The notes under the pieces were generated by a model that had not been told where the DNA came from, searched no databases, and saw only the letters and a list, made by a program, of their open reading frames with translations. From Flavobacterium sp. N1994 (lineage in GTDB: Bacteria > Bacteroidota > Bacteroidia > Flavobacteriales > Flavobacteriaceae), in NCBI RefSeq assembly GCF_025947145.1, contig NZ_CP109999.1:1798001-1862000 (forward strand): a stretch of 64,000 bases of DNA. The letters run 5' to 3'. The position numbers and the translations under genes were made by a program. Shown here in pieces: positions 55,312 through 64,000 of this stretch. Within the stretch, counting starts at the first letter, position 1; each line of letters starts with the position of its first letter.

Positions 55312-56333
55312 TTAAAAAAGCCCTCCTTGAATATTGGTTTTGATTCTTCCTAAGTGAATGTAAGCTTTCTCAGTAACTTCTCTACCACGAGGAGTTCGCA
55401 CGATAAAACCTTCTTGAATTAAGAATGGCTCATAAACTTCTTCGATGGTTTCGCCACTTTCGGAAACCGCTGTAGCCAAAGTAGATAAACCAACTGGCCC
55501 TCCTTTGAATTTATCTATGATAGTAGTGAGGATTTTGTTATCCATTTCATCTAATCCGTGTGCATCAACATGTAATGCTTTCAGTGAAAAACGAGCAATT
55601 TCTATATCAATTTTTCCGTTGCCTTTGATTTGGGCAAAATCTCTAACTCGGCGTAAAAGCGCGTTGGCAATTCTTGGTGTTCCTCTGCTTCTACCAGCTA
55701 TTTCAATGGCAGCTTCCATAGTGATGGGCATTTTCAAAATAGTAGCACTACGTTGAACAATGGTGGTTAAAAGTTCGGTATTGTAATATTGTAATCGACT
55801 TTGAATCCCGAAACGAGCTCGCATTGGAGCTGTTAAAAGACCTGAACGAGTAGTAGCACCAACTAAAGTAAACGGATTTAAATTGATTTGAACGGTTCTT
55901 GCATTTGGTCCTGATTCAATCATAATATCAATCTTGAAGTCTTCCATAGCAGAATACAAATACTCTTCCACTACTGGACTTAAACGATGAATCTCATCAA
56001 TGAATAAAACATCTCTTTCTTCAAGGTTGGTGAGCAATCCTGCTAAATCTCCGGTTTGTCTAAAACAGGTCCGGATGTTATTTTGATTCCAACTCCTAAT
56101 TCATTAGCCAAAATATTAGCCAATGTTGTTTTTCCTAATCCAGGAGGTCCGTGAAAAAGAGTATGATCTAGAGCTTCATCTCTTTGATTAGCTGCCTCCA
56201 CAAAAACTTTTAGATTTTCCAAGACTTGTTCCTGTCCTGTGAAATCATCAAAAGTTAAAGGTCTTAACTTTTTTTCAAGGTCAAGTTCTTCTGGATTAAA
56301 ATTAGAATTGGTTGGATTGAGATTTTCGTTCAT
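55312..56333 (-). pseudogene. ruvB: ruvB, split by an apparent 1-nt frameshift
   Basis: RuvB is the hexameric AAA+ motor driving branch migration with RuvA. From ATG 56333 the frame reads normally through Walker A (GPPGLGKT, residues 62-69) to SGPVLDKP (residue 94), then shifts to EI and a TAG at 56045-56043. The expected continuation [22 protein letters not shown] is in another frame, readable from about 56052 to the stop at 55312. A single missing base near 56051-56054 (CCGG) explains it. Restoring it gives about 340 residues, the normal RuvB length, with Walker B, sensor 1 (VGATTRSG) and arginine finger (PMRARFG) intact. It may be a real mutation, a sequencing error, or, least likely, programmed shifting. 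Confidence 0.9.
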
Positions 56334-56337
56334 ACCA

Positions 56338-56345
56338 CAAATATA
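56338..56345 (-). promoter_or_regulatory. -7 box for ruvB-P450-queG
   Basis: The minus strand reads TATATTTG, a full TAnnTTTG match ending 4 bases before the ruvB ATG (56333). The transcript could start at or next to the ATG. Confidence 0.5.
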
Positions 56346-56361
56346 AGATAAAGTTGGTTGC

Positions 56362-56395
56362 AAATAAAAATGCCTTTCGATAAGGAAAGGCATTT
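56362..56395 (-). terminator. Terminator of the ActB-CoxA respiratory operon
   Basis: An 11-bp perfect stem (AAATGCCTTTC, 56368-56378, with GAAAGGCATTT, 56385-56395) follows the coxA stop on the minus strand and is followed by a T-rich tail. It separates the respiratory operon from ruvB. Confidence 0.9.
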
Positions 56396-56414
56396 GTTAT
56401 ATTTTATAAAAGGA

Positions 56415-58211
56415 TTAGTGATGTAACACTTCTTCTCCTTCTTTCATTGGTACGTTTTGAGGAACAAAATCTTCATCGTGACCTGGTTTGCTATAATCAT
56501 AAGGCCATCTGTATACATGAGGAATTTCTCCTGGCCAGTTACCGTGGATGTGTTCGATTGGGGCTGTCCATTCCAAAGTGTTAGATCTCCATGGATTTTG
56601 AACTGTTTTCTTTCCGTAGAAAATACTGTGGAAGAAATTCCACAAGAATACCAATTGGAAAACACCACCTACTAATGCAAAACTAGTAATGATAACATTC
56701 ACATTTTGCAAATCATCAAATAATGGGAAGTTCGTATTAGTATAATATCTTCTTGGTAAACCTGCCATTCCAATAAAGTGCATTGGGAAGAATACTCCGT
56801 ATGCACAAACTGCTGTTACCCAAAAGTGAACATAACCTAAATTTTTGTTCAACATTCTTCCGAACATTTTTGGGAACCAATGGTAGATTCCAGCGAACAT
56901 TCCGTAAAGAGCAGAAATACCCATTACTAAGTGGAAGTGAGCTACAACGAAATACGTATCATGAACGTTAATATCAAGCGTACTATCTCCTAAAATAATT
57001 CCGGTTAATCCTCCTGTTATAAAAGTAGAAACTAGTCCAATAGAAAATAACATAGCAGGATTTAATTGCAAGTTCCCTTTCCATAAAGTGGTGATATAGT
57101 TAAATGCTTTTACAGCAGATGGAATCGCAATCAATAAGGTTGTAAAAGTAAATACAGAACCTAGGAATGGATTCATACCTGAGATAAACATGTGGTGACC
57201 CCAAACAATAGTGGATAAAAATGCAATCGCAATAATTGACATAATCATAGCTCTGTAACCAAAGATAGGTTTACGAGAGTTAGTAGCTATAACTTCAGAT
57301 GTAATACCTAAAGCTGGTAATAATACGATATAAACCTCAGGGTGACCTAAAAACCAGAATAAGTGTTCAAATAATACTGGAGAACCACCTTGGTAATGTA
57401 ATACCTCACCAGCAATATAAATATCAGATAAAAAGAATGATGTTCCAAAACTTCTATCCATGATTAACATTAAAGCTGCAGAAAGTAATACAGGGAAAGA
57501 AATTACTCCAATGATTGCAGTAATAAAGAATGCCCAAACTGTTAGAGGCAATCTTGTCATCGACATTCCTTTTGTTCTTAAGTTAATTACGGTAACAATA
57601 TAATTTAAAGAACCTAATAAAGAGGCGGCGATAAATATTGCCATAGAAACTAACCATAAAGTCATACCTGTTCCAGAACCTGAAATAGCTTGAGGTAAGG
57701 CACTCAATGGTGGATAAATCGTCCATCCTGCATTAGCTGGTCCTGATTCTACGAATAAAGAACAAACCATAACAACACTTGAAAGGAAAAATAACCAGTA
57801 GGATATCATATTCAAAAGTCCAGAAGCCATATCTCGTGCTCCAATTTGAAGTGGAATCAAAAGGTTACTAAAAGTACCACTCAAAGCGGCTGTCAACACA
57901 AAGAATACCATGATGGTTCCGTGTATAGTAACTAATGACAAATAGATTTCATTTGACATTACTCCATTTGGAGCAAATTTATCACCTAAAAGGAAATTAA
58001 ATATTTTGAATGATTCTTCTGGCCAAGCCAATTGCATTCTGAAAAGCATAGACATCCCAACACCGATGATTCCCATGAAAATACCTGTAATTAGATATTG
58101 TTTAGCAATCATCTTGTGGTCAATACTAAAAATGTATTTAGTAATGAACGTGTCTTTATGGTGATGTTCGTGATCGTGATCGTGTCCGTGATCGTGAGCT
58201 TCTGCTGACAT
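56415..58211 (-). CDS. Cytochrome c oxidase subunit I
   Basis: A 598-residue heme-copper oxidase catalytic subunit with about 12 membrane helices. CuB and heme ligands are visible in HGTIMVFFVLTA, the crosslinked His-Tyr and proton-channel Glu in GHPEVYIVLLPALG, the HH pair in WGHHMFISGM and the heme ligands in YFVVAHFHLVMG. The HPEVY glutamate and tyrosine mark the A1-type D-channel class. The N-terminus carries a histidine/aspartate-rich cytoplasmic segment (residues 5-18). Last gene of the operon after coxB; subunits III and IV are encoded at 36-38 kb. Confidence 0.97.
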   Translation of the reverse strand: MSAEAHDHGHDHDHEHHHKDTFITKYIFSIDHKMIAKQYLITGIFMGIIGVGMSMLFRMQLAWPEESFKIFNFLLGDKFAPNGVMSNEIYLSLVTIHGTIMVFFVLTAALSGTFSNLLIPLQIGARDMASGLLNMISYWLFFLSSVVMVCSLFVESGPANAGWTIYPPLSALPQAISGSGTGMTLWLVSMAIFIAASLLGSLNYIVTVINLRTKGMSMTRLPLTVWAFFITAIIGVISFPVLLSAALMLIMDRSFGTSFFLSDIYIAGEVLHYQGGSPVLFEHLFWFLGHPEVYIVLLPALGITSEVIATNSRKPIFGYRAMIMSIIAIAFLSTIVWGHHMFISGMNPFLGSVFTFTTLLIAIPSAVKAFNYITTLWKGNLQLNPAMLFSIGLVSTFITGGLTGIILGDSTLDINVHDTYFVVAHFHLVMGISALYGMFAGIYHWFPKMFGRMLNKNLGYVHFWVTAVCAYGVFFPMHFIGMAGLPRRYYTNTNFPLFDDLQNVNVIITSFALVGGVFQLVFLWNFFHSIFYGKKTVQNPWRSNTLEWTAPIEHIHGNWPGEIPHVYRWPYDYSKPGHDEDFVPQNVPMKEGEEVLHH

Positions 58212-58236
58212 ATAAGTTAACTTTTAAATTTTATAA

Positions 58237-59421
58237 TTATTTCATTTCTACTTTAGCAACTACAGTAGAGTCGGTGCTTTTAGCAGAAGTTGAATCTTTT
58301 GATTGTGTTTCATTTCCATCAGCTGCTTTTGCCTCTGTAGCAGCATTTTTAACAGCTTGTACAATGGTTTTTGGAGCATTCTCTTTTAACCAAGCTTTAT
58401 ATTCTGATGGTGTATCAACTACAATTTTCATTTGCATATTGTAATGTGAGGCACCACAAATTTTATTACATAATAATAAGTAATCAAAAGTATAAGGATC
58501 AAGTGCTGGTTCTCCTTTTGCCACTAATTCGGCACTTTTCTTAGTTCTTATGTTATTGATATTGGCTACTTTCTCAACCATCTCTGGATTCTCTCTCATT
58601 TCAGCAGTAGTTACTGTTGGAATGAATGAGAAATTTGTTACCATTCCAGGAACACAGTTCATTTGTGCTCTAAAGTGTGGCATATAAGCTGAGTGTAATA
58701 CATCTTGAGAACGCAATTTGAAAATAACTCTAGTTCCTTTTGGAATATGCAATTCAGATGTCATAAAATCATCTTGAGCATTTGGATCTGATAAATCTAC
58801 TCCTAAGTTATTTACTCCTTCAATATATCTTACGTTAGCTTTTCCTAACACATCATCAGCACCTGAGTATCTTGCAGTCCATTTGAATTGTTGTGCATAA
58901 AGCTCGATAACAATAGCATCTTTATCGTCTTTTTCGTTAACAAACATAATGTTCGTCCAAGCATACAATCCATAAAGAATTAGAACTGCTAATACTATAG
59001 CTGGAATAATACTCCAAATAAATTCTAATTTATTACTGTCCGCAAAATAAAGCGCTTTTTGACCTTGTCTTCCTCTATATTTAAAGGCGAAGTAATGCAA
59101 TAAAGCTTGAGTTATAGTTTGAACAATAAATATAAGAACCATAGTAATAACCATCAGGTTATCGATTTGTGGTCCGTGTGCTGATGCTGAACCTCCAATT
59201 AATGGAAATTTACCATAGTTTACTAGACAAAAAATAGTTGTAATGTAAATGAAAACAAGGAAACCAAACATCAAGTAACCGTTTACTTTATTATCATTAT
59301 CATTGGCCACTTGCGTGGTATTAACATTTGCGCCAACTTGAGTTAAGTCAAATATCTTAGTTAACTGCCACAGGGCAACTGCCAATAAAACTACAACTAT
59401 AAGTACCAAAAGAGTTGTCAT
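58237..59421 (-). CDS. Cytochrome c oxidase subunit II
   Basis: A 394-residue subunit carrying the CuA electron-entry site. There are N-terminal and central membrane helices (about 4-20, 48-66, 87-108 and 135-155), then the periplasmic cupredoxin domain with the CuA ligands: H in VLHSAYMPHF, and C, C, H, M in LLCNKICGASHYNMQM. Longer than typical subunits II (220-300), partly due to an extra N-terminal membrane segment and a low-complexity Thr/Ser/Asp-rich tail (about 355-394). No fused cytochrome c domain. Lies between actF and coxA. Confidence 0.95.
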   Translation of the reverse strand: MTTLLVLIVVVLLAVALWQLTKIFDLTQVGANVNTTQVANDNDNKVNGYLMFGFLVFIYITTIFCLVNYGKFPLIGGSASAHGPQIDNLMVITMVLIFIVQTITQALLHYFAFKYRGRQGQKALYFADSNKLEFIWSIIPAIVLAVLILYGLYAWTNIMFVNEKDDKDAIVIELYAQQFKWTARYSGADDVLGKANVRYIEGVNNLGVDLSDPNAQDDFMTSELHIPKGTRVIFKLRSQDVLHSAYMPHFRAQMNCVPGMVTNFSFIPTVTTAEMRENPEMVEKVANINNIRTKKSAELVAKGEPALDPYTFDYLLLCNKICGASHYNMQMKIVVDTPSEYKAWLKENAPKTIVQAVKNAATEAKAADGNETQSKDSTSAKSTDSTVVAKVEMK

Positions 59422-59440
59422 TTGTAATTTACTTTAAATA

Positions 59441-60883
59441 TTAATAATGAAAATGTTTACTTTCCTCAATAAATGGATTTCGTTTTGGAACTAACGGTGC
59501 TTTTGTAAGAGCACTGAAAACTACATAAATGAATAATCCTAAGAAGAATGCTAATGATGAAATTTCTGGTATTCCAATAAACCATCTATCTCCAACTGTT
59601 GCTGGCATAATCATATTAAAGAAATCAATATAATGTCCAAACAAAATAACTATTCCAGCCATTACAATAATCCAAGCAATACGTTTGAAATCAGTATTGA
59701 TTAAAAGTAATATTGGGAAAACAAAGTTCATTGCCACTGCACCAAAGAAGGTAATGTTATAATGCTCAATTCTCATAACGAAGTAAGTAACCTCTTCTGG
59801 AATATTGGCATACCAAATCAACATGAATTGTGAGAACCATAAGTAAGTCCAAAATACGCTAATACCAAACATGAATTTTGATAAATCGTGAATATGACTT
59901 GAGTTTACATTTTCTAAATACCCTTTAGATTTTAAGTATAAAGTTACCATCTGAATAGCTGTAATACCGCTTACGAAGAAACTTGCAAATACATACCATC
60001 CAAACAAAGTACTAAACCAATGTGGGTCAACAGACATAATCCAGTCCCAAGACATTATAGATTCTGAAACTATAAAGAATACTAAGAATGCCGCAGACAT
60101 TTTGAAATTCTTTTTGTAATAACTATTGTCATTCGATTCGTCTTGAGCCAAACAGTTTTTTCTAGAAAAAAATCTGTAAAGATTCCATACGGTTAAGAAT
60201 AATGTAGCTCTAATAATCCAGAATGGAAAATTCAAGTATCCTGCTTTACCTTTTATGATTTCATCTGTAGCTCTCACTTTCTCATCCATCCAAATAAATA
60301 AATGATTCATGTGGAAACCTGAAGCCAAAAGAATGATAAAGAAAATAATAGAACCTGGCAATAAATAAGAAGTAATCCCTTGCATCACTCTGAATAATAC
60401 AGGTGACCATCCTGCTTGTGCCACTTGTTGAATAGCATAGAAAGCTAAAGCTCCCATAGTAATCAACATAAAGAATATACAAGCAACATATAACGCTGCC
60501 CATGGTTTATTTTGTAATTGACTTAAAACGTGCGCTGCGTGTTCCTCATGCTCTTTTGCAGGATCAACAACCTTTTCAGTAGCAACTTCTGGTTTAGCAG
60601 CAACTACAGGGGCAATAGCTTTAGCGATAGTATCATGAGATGTTGAATCTACAACCGTTTTAGCAACTTCTTCATGGTTAGCAACAGCTTCTTGTGCTTC
60701 TGCTTTAGCTTCATGATTTACTGCTGCTGCTTCGTGACCTTCATGAGATTCTTCAGCTTTCAGAATAGTCTCAACGTCTTGAATTGTTTTGGGTGCAGTT
60801 AAAAAACCATAACCAATCCCAAGAATTCCAACGATCATTAAGACAAAGGAAAAGGTTTTTAATTTACTTGAAAATGTATACAT
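59441..60883 (-). CDS. Alternative complex III membrane subunit ActF (quinol:cytochrome c oxidoreductase)
   Basis: A 480-residue NrfD-like multi-helix membrane subunit of Alternative Complex III, which oxidises menaquinol and passes electrons toward the oxidase. About ten membrane segments; recognisable text includes WAALYVACIFFMLITMGALAF, MSWDWIMSVDPHWFSTLFGWY and EVTYFVMRIEHYNITFFGAV. Between the first two helices (about residues 40-122) lies an Ala/Glu/Val/His-rich, low-complexity insertion that is not part of the usual fold. It follows actE and precedes coxB. Confidence 0.92.
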   Translation of the reverse strand: MYTFSSKLKTFSFVLMIVGILGIGYGFLTAPKTIQDVETILKAEESHEGHEAAAVNHEAKAEAQEAVANHEEVAKTVVDSTSHDTIAKAIAPVVAAKPEVATEKVVDPAKEHEEHAAHVLSQLQNKPWAALYVACIFFMLITMGALAFYAIQQVAQAGWSPVLFRVMQGITSYLLPGSIIFFIILLASGFHMNHLFIWMDEKVRATDEIIKGKAGYLNFPFWIIRATLFLTVWNLYRFFSRKNCLAQDESNDNSYYKKNFKMSAAFLVFFIVSESIMSWDWIMSVDPHWFSTLFGWYVFASFFVSGITAIQMVTLYLKSKGYLENVNSSHIHDLSKFMFGISVFWTYLWFSQFMLIWYANIPEEVTYFVMRIEHYNITFFGAVAMNFVFPILLLINTDFKRIAWIIVMAGIVILFGHYIDFFNMIMPATVGDRWFIGIPEISSLAFFLGLFIYVVFSALTKAPLVPKRNPFIEESKHFHY

Positions 60884-60911
60884 ATTAATAACAATCAGTT
60901 TGTTCTACAAT

Positions 60912-61472
60912 TTATAATTTGCTTTTAAGTTCAAGAACATAAGCAGCAATCATCCAACGCTCTTGTTGAGTCAATTGATTCGCATAAGAACCCATTGAAT
61001 TTAAACCATATGTTTCAACATGGAAAATACTTCCAACTGTAACTTGTCTGTCTTTGTAATTTGGAACTCCAAGGAATTTTTGTTGTTTTACTAATTTTCC
61101 CATTCCGTCTCCAGCTGTTCCGTGACAAATAGCACAGTATATACCGAATAATTCTTCAGCCTTTTTCATATCAACAGCTGTAGAATCTAAAGGTGATTTT
61201 ACAATTGTTTTAGAAAAATTATACCCTTCCGTCGTATTTGGGATTTCATAAGGAACAAATCCTCTTTTGATTGATCCACTTGGAGGAAGTTGACCTTCTT
61301 TACCTTTTAATCCTGTCGGAGAATTGAAAGCGCCAGATTCTGAATACGTTTCATAAGCTACAGATTCATACATGTTTGGCATATATTGGTAGTTAGGTTT
61401 CTTATCATCTTTACAAGAGGACAGAGAAACTACTATACCTAATACTATTGCTATTTTAAATAAACTTTTCAT
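60912..61472 (-). CDS. Alternative complex III cytochrome c lipoprotein ActE
   Basis: A 186-residue monoheme cytochrome c. ATG 61472 starts a lipoprotein signal (MKSLFKIAIVLGIVVSLSS) with the lipobox cysteine (SLSSC). The heme attachment motif is CAICH, followed by the methionine region LNSMGSYANQLTQQERWMIAAYV. It passes electrons within Alternative Complex III. The longer in-frame start is a TTG overlapping actD and is rejected. Confidence 0.93.
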   Translation of the reverse strand: MKSLFKIAIVLGIVVSLSSCKDDKKPNYQYMPNMYESVAYETYSESGAFNSPTGLKGKEGQLPPSGSIKRGFVPYEIPNTTEGYNFSKTIVKSPLDSTAVDMKKAEELFGIYCAICHGTAGDGMGKLVKQQKFLGVPNYKDRQVTVGSIFHVETYGLNSMGSYANQLTQQERWMIAAYVLELKSKL

Positions 61473-61479
61473 ATCTATT

Positions 61480-62007
61480 TTAATGCTTATCAATTACTTT
61501 AACTTCTACTGCACCTGTACCTTCGAAGAATTTTACCAATTCTGCTTCGTCACCTTTCACAGCTACTTCCATCAAAAAGTGGTCATCTGTAGTTCTCAAA
61601 TCAGGATTTTCAGCTTTTTTAAATGGCCATAATTTACTTCTCATATAAAAAGTAATAACCATTAAGTGTGCTGCAAAGAATACAGTCATCTCAAACATAA
61701 CCGGAACGAATGCTGGCATATTTTGAATATAACTGAAACTTGGTTTACCACCAATATCTTGTGGCCAGTCTTGAATCATGATATAATTCATCATAGTCGT
61801 TGCCACTGACAACCCAATACATCCATAAATGAAAGCACAAATGGCTAACCTTGTTGGTGCAATTCCCATAGCTTTATCCAAACCGTGAACTGGGAAAGGT
61901 GTAAAGACTTCTTCAATGTGATGATGAGCGGCTCTTGTTTTGTGAACTGCATCCATTAATACATCATCATCATTGTATATAGCGTGTATAACTTTATTAC
62001 TACTCAT
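61480..62007 (-). CDS. Alternative complex III subunit ActD (DUF3341)
   Basis: A 175-residue membrane protein with two helices (about residues 55-78 and 98-120) and cytoplasmic ends. DUF3341 markers are VIHAIYNDDDVLMDAVHKTR, EVFTPFPVHGLDKAMG and PAFVPVMFEMTVFFAAH. It is the small helper subunit bridging the NrfD-like subunits. Nine bases from actC and 7 bases before the actE ATG, in operon order. Confidence 0.93.
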   Translation of the reverse strand: MSSNKVIHAIYNDDDVLMDAVHKTRAAHHHIEEVFTPFPVHGLDKAMGIAPTRLAICAFIYGCIGLSVATTMMNYIMIQDWPQDIGGKPSFSYIQNMPAFVPVMFEMTVFFAAHLMVITFYMRSKLWPFKKAENPDLRTTDDHFLMEVAVKGDEAELVKFFEGTGAVEVKVIDKH

Positions 62008-62015
62008 AGCAATTA

Positions 62016-63425
62016 TTAATGTTTATCTGAATGATTATGACCTTCTAATTCTCTTTGTCTTTTGAAATTCTCACCAGAAGATTTCAAAATAGTTTTAACC
62101 TCTGCTTGAGCAATCACAGGGAATGTTCTAGCATATAATAGGAACAATACAAAGAAGAAACCAATAGTTCCGATGAATATTCCAATATCCACAAATGTTG
62201 GTTGGAACATCGTCCAAGATGATGGTAAATAATCTCTGTGCAATGACGTTACGATAATTACGAAACGCTCAAACCACATACCAATATTTACAACAATCGA
62301 GATTATAAATGAGAACATAATACTAGTTCTCAATTTTTTGAACCACATAAATTGTGGAGAGAATACGTTACAAGTCATCATCGACCAATAAGCCCACCAG
62401 TAAGGTCCAGTAGCTCTATTCAAGAAAGCATATTGTTCAAATTCAACTCCAGAATACCAAGCTACAAATAACTCAGTAATATAAGCAACCCCAACGATAG
62501 AACCTGTAATCATAATTACAATGTTCATCAATTCGATATGTTGAATAGTGATGTAAGCTTCAAGATTAGACACTTTTCTCATAATAATAAGCAAGGTGTT
62601 TACCATGGCAAAACCTGAGAATACCGCTCCAGCCACAAAGTAAGGAGGGAAAATTGTAGTATGCCATCCAGGAACTACAGAAGTAGCAAAGTCAAAGGAT
62701 ACAATCGTATGTACAGAAAGTACAAGTGGTGTAGCTAACCCTGCCAGTACCAAAGATACTTCTTCAAAACGTTGCCAATCTTTAGCTCTTCCACTCCAAC
62801 CGAAACTTAAAATAGTATAGATTTTTTTAGCAAATGGTGTTACAGCTCTATCTCTAAGCATCGCAAAGTCAGGCAATAATCCAGTCCACCAGAAAACTAA
62901 TGATACAGAAAGATAGGTAGAGATTGCAAATACGTCCCAAAGTAATGGTGAATTAAAGTTTACCCATAAAGAACCAAACTGATTCGGAATTGGCACTACC
63001 CAGTATGCTAACCAAGGACGACCCATGTGAATGATTGGGAATAAACCCGCTTGGATTACCGAGAAAATGGTCATCGCTTCCGCAGAACGGTTAATCGCCA
63101 TTCTCCATCTTTGACGGAATAATAATAATACAGCGGAGATTAATGTTCCTGCGTGCCCGATACCTACCCACCAAACGAAGTTAGTGATATCCCAGGCCCA
63201 ACCAACAGTTTTATTTAAACCCCAAGTTCCAATACCAGTTGAGATGGTATAGATGATGCATGAAATTCCCCAAAGGAAAGCTACTAATGCGATAGAAAAT
63301 ACAGTCCACCACTGTTTATTGGCTCTTCCTTCGACTGGAGCAGCGACATCTACAGTTACATCGTGATAAGATTTATCACCTATAACTAATGGTTTTCTAA
63401 TGGGTGCTTCGTAATGAGACGACAT
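62016..63425 (-). CDS. Alternative complex III NrfD-like membrane subunit ActC
   Basis: A 469-residue polysulfide-reductase NrfD-type protein with about ten helices. Markers are VWWVGIGHAGTLISAVLLLFRQRWR (quinol-site region), AEAMTIFSVIQAGLFPIIHMGRPWL, SVHTIVSFDFATSVVPGWHTTIFPPYFVAGA and FERFVIIVTSLHRDYLPSSW. It forms the quinone-facing membrane core of Alternative Complex III. It follows actB by 29 bases. Confidence 0.95.
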   Translation of the reverse strand: MSSHYEAPIRKPLVIGDKSYHDVTVDVAAPVEGRANKQWWTVFSIALVAFLWGISCIIYTISTGIGTWGLNKTVGWAWDITNFVWWVGIGHAGTLISAVLLLFRQRWRMAINRSAEAMTIFSVIQAGLFPIIHMGRPWLAYWVVPIPNQFGSLWVNFNSPLLWDVFAISTYLSVSLVFWWTGLLPDFAMLRDRAVTPFAKKIYTILSFGWSGRAKDWQRFEEVSLVLAGLATPLVLSVHTIVSFDFATSVVPGWHTTIFPPYFVAGAVFSGFAMVNTLLIIMRKVSNLEAYITIQHIELMNIVIMITGSIVGVAYITELFVAWYSGVEFEQYAFLNRATGPYWWAYWSMMTCNVFSPQFMWFKKLRTSIMFSFIISIVVNIGMWFERFVIIVTSLHRDYLPSSWTMFQPTFVDIGIFIGTIGFFFVLFLLYARTFPVIAQAEVKTILKSSGENFKRQRELEGHNHSDKH

Positions 63426-63454
63426 AATCCTTTATTTCTTAATTAATTATTATA

Positions 63455-64000
63455 CTACGTATTTCTAACTTTAACGTGATAAAACACATTAGGTTTTGTA
63501 CCTACACTTTCTAATAAGTGGTACATTCTCTTATCTTGAGCCAATTTGGCCACTTGACTTTCTTTATTGTTCACATCTCCAAAAACCATAGCGCCTGTTG
63601 AACAGGCAGCTGAACAAGCCGTTTGGAATTCATCAACAGCAACTTCTCTTCCTTCACGTTTAGCAGTAAGGATGGTTAATTGTGTTTTTTGAATACACAT
63701 TGAACATTTTTCCATTACCCCACGAGAACGAACGTTAACATCTGGATTAACAACCATACGACCTAAATCATCATTCATATGGAAATCAAATTCGTCGTTA
63801 TTATTGTATAAGAACCAGTTGAAACGACGTACTTTATACGGACAGTTGTTAGCACAGTAACGAGTACCCACACATCTGTTGTAAGCCATCATATTTTGAC
63901 CTTGACGACCGTGTGATGTTGCAGCAACTGGACAAACAGTCTCACAAGGAGCATGATTACAATGTTGACACATTACAGGTTGGAAAGATACTTGTGGATT
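63455..64000 (-). CDS. Alternative complex III Fe-S/molybdopterin-like subunit ActB (N-terminal part outside window)
   Basis: The C-terminal 181 residues are visible and the frame runs off the right edge. Ferredoxin-type cysteine clusters stand out: MCQHCNHAPCETVCP, CVGTRYCANNCPYKVRRFNW, KCSMCIQKTQ and ACSAACSTGAMVFGD, binding several Fe-S centres. This is the Fe-S domain of the large ActB protein, whose molybdopterin-oxidoreductase-like domain lies upstream outside the window. The ATG at 63973 is internal, since the nine codons before it also read as coding. Confidence 0.95.
   Translation of the reverse strand, partial: NPQVSFQPVMCQHCNHAPCETVCPVAATSHGRQGQNMMAYNRCVGTRYCANNCPYKVRRFNWFLYNNNDEFDFHMNDDLGRMVVNPDVNVRSRGVMEKCSMCIQKTQLTILTAKREGREVAVDEFQTACSAACSTGAMVFGDVNNKESQVAKLAQDKRMYHLLESVGTKPNVFYHVKVRNT

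Noticed and set aside
1..64000. Integrated mobile island or novel defence system
   Set aside because: No integrase, transposase, attachment repeats, tRNA target or unusual gene block was found; gene content is core throughout.

Overview
The window looks like a chromosomal segment of a Flavobacterium-type bacterium (Bacteroidota, Flavobacteriaceae). Four things suggest this. Intergenic DNA is AT-rich. Shine-Dalgarno sequences are nearly absent, and many 5' regions carry the Bacteroidota -7 box TAnnTTTG. Gliding motility and type IX secretion (T9SS) genes are present: sprA, a RemB-like gene, and a giant type B-sorted adhesin next to a PorP/SprF gene. Respiration uses Alternative Complex III fused by operon to a heme-copper oxidase. 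No rRNA, tRNA, CRISPR array, insertion sequence or prophage was seen. Almost all genes are core housekeeping or envelope genes.

Layout. 1-2084: 3' part of a TonB-receptor-like outer membrane barrel, closed by a terminator shared with the opposing gene. 2125-5693 (minus): tig, clpP, clpX, a folding and proteolysis group. 5785-7635 (minus): pdxJ, an alpha/beta hydrolase and a small holin-like membrane protein. 7751-15116 (plus): CBS-domain protein and nadK, then DUF6089 barrel, uppS, bamA and two Skp/OmpH chaperones, an outer-membrane biogenesis operon. 15199-15978: murI. 16073-16588 (minus): gamma-carbonic-anhydrase-like protein. 16631-24591 (minus): a 2318-residue repetitive T9SS adhesin and its PorP/SprF partner. 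24721-29038 (plus): a NifU protein with a duplicated N-domain, a DUF255 thioredoxin-fold protein, a LEA/YtxH-like protein and an MscS channel. 29028-32449 (minus): TolC, HlyD adaptor and tsaB. 32611-34005 (plus): a DUF4403 lipoprotein.

34034-39267 (minus) holds two transcription units serving cytochrome oxidase: heme O synthase, two subunit-III genes and subunit IV; then, from its own promoter, an SCO-like protein, SCO, DUF420 and a small CxxC membrane protein. 39563-52933 (minus): remB-like gene; gcvH-vanZ; ruvA-sprA; maeB. 53029-56333 (minus): ruvB, cytochrome P450 and queG. 56415-64000 (minus): actB (cut by the window edge), actC, actD, actE, actF, coxB and coxA, the quinol-to-oxygen electron path in one operon. 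Genes at 36-39 kb provide the remaining oxidase subunits and its heme and copper assembly factors.

The most noteworthy observations are: (1) ruvB is split by an apparent 1-nt deletion just after the Walker A region; (2) three related imperfect-palindrome repeats lie in intergenic gaps (about 4.2, 16.0 and 39.4 kb), one of them carrying a second repeat-like motif in its loop; (3) the adhesin has about 14 related repeat units; (4) TAnnTTTG boxes recur at operon starts, two of them so close to the start codon that the mRNAs may be leaderless; (5) several start codons had to be moved from the longest reading frame. I found no convincing new multi-gene system; the repeat family is the best candidate for an under-described element.
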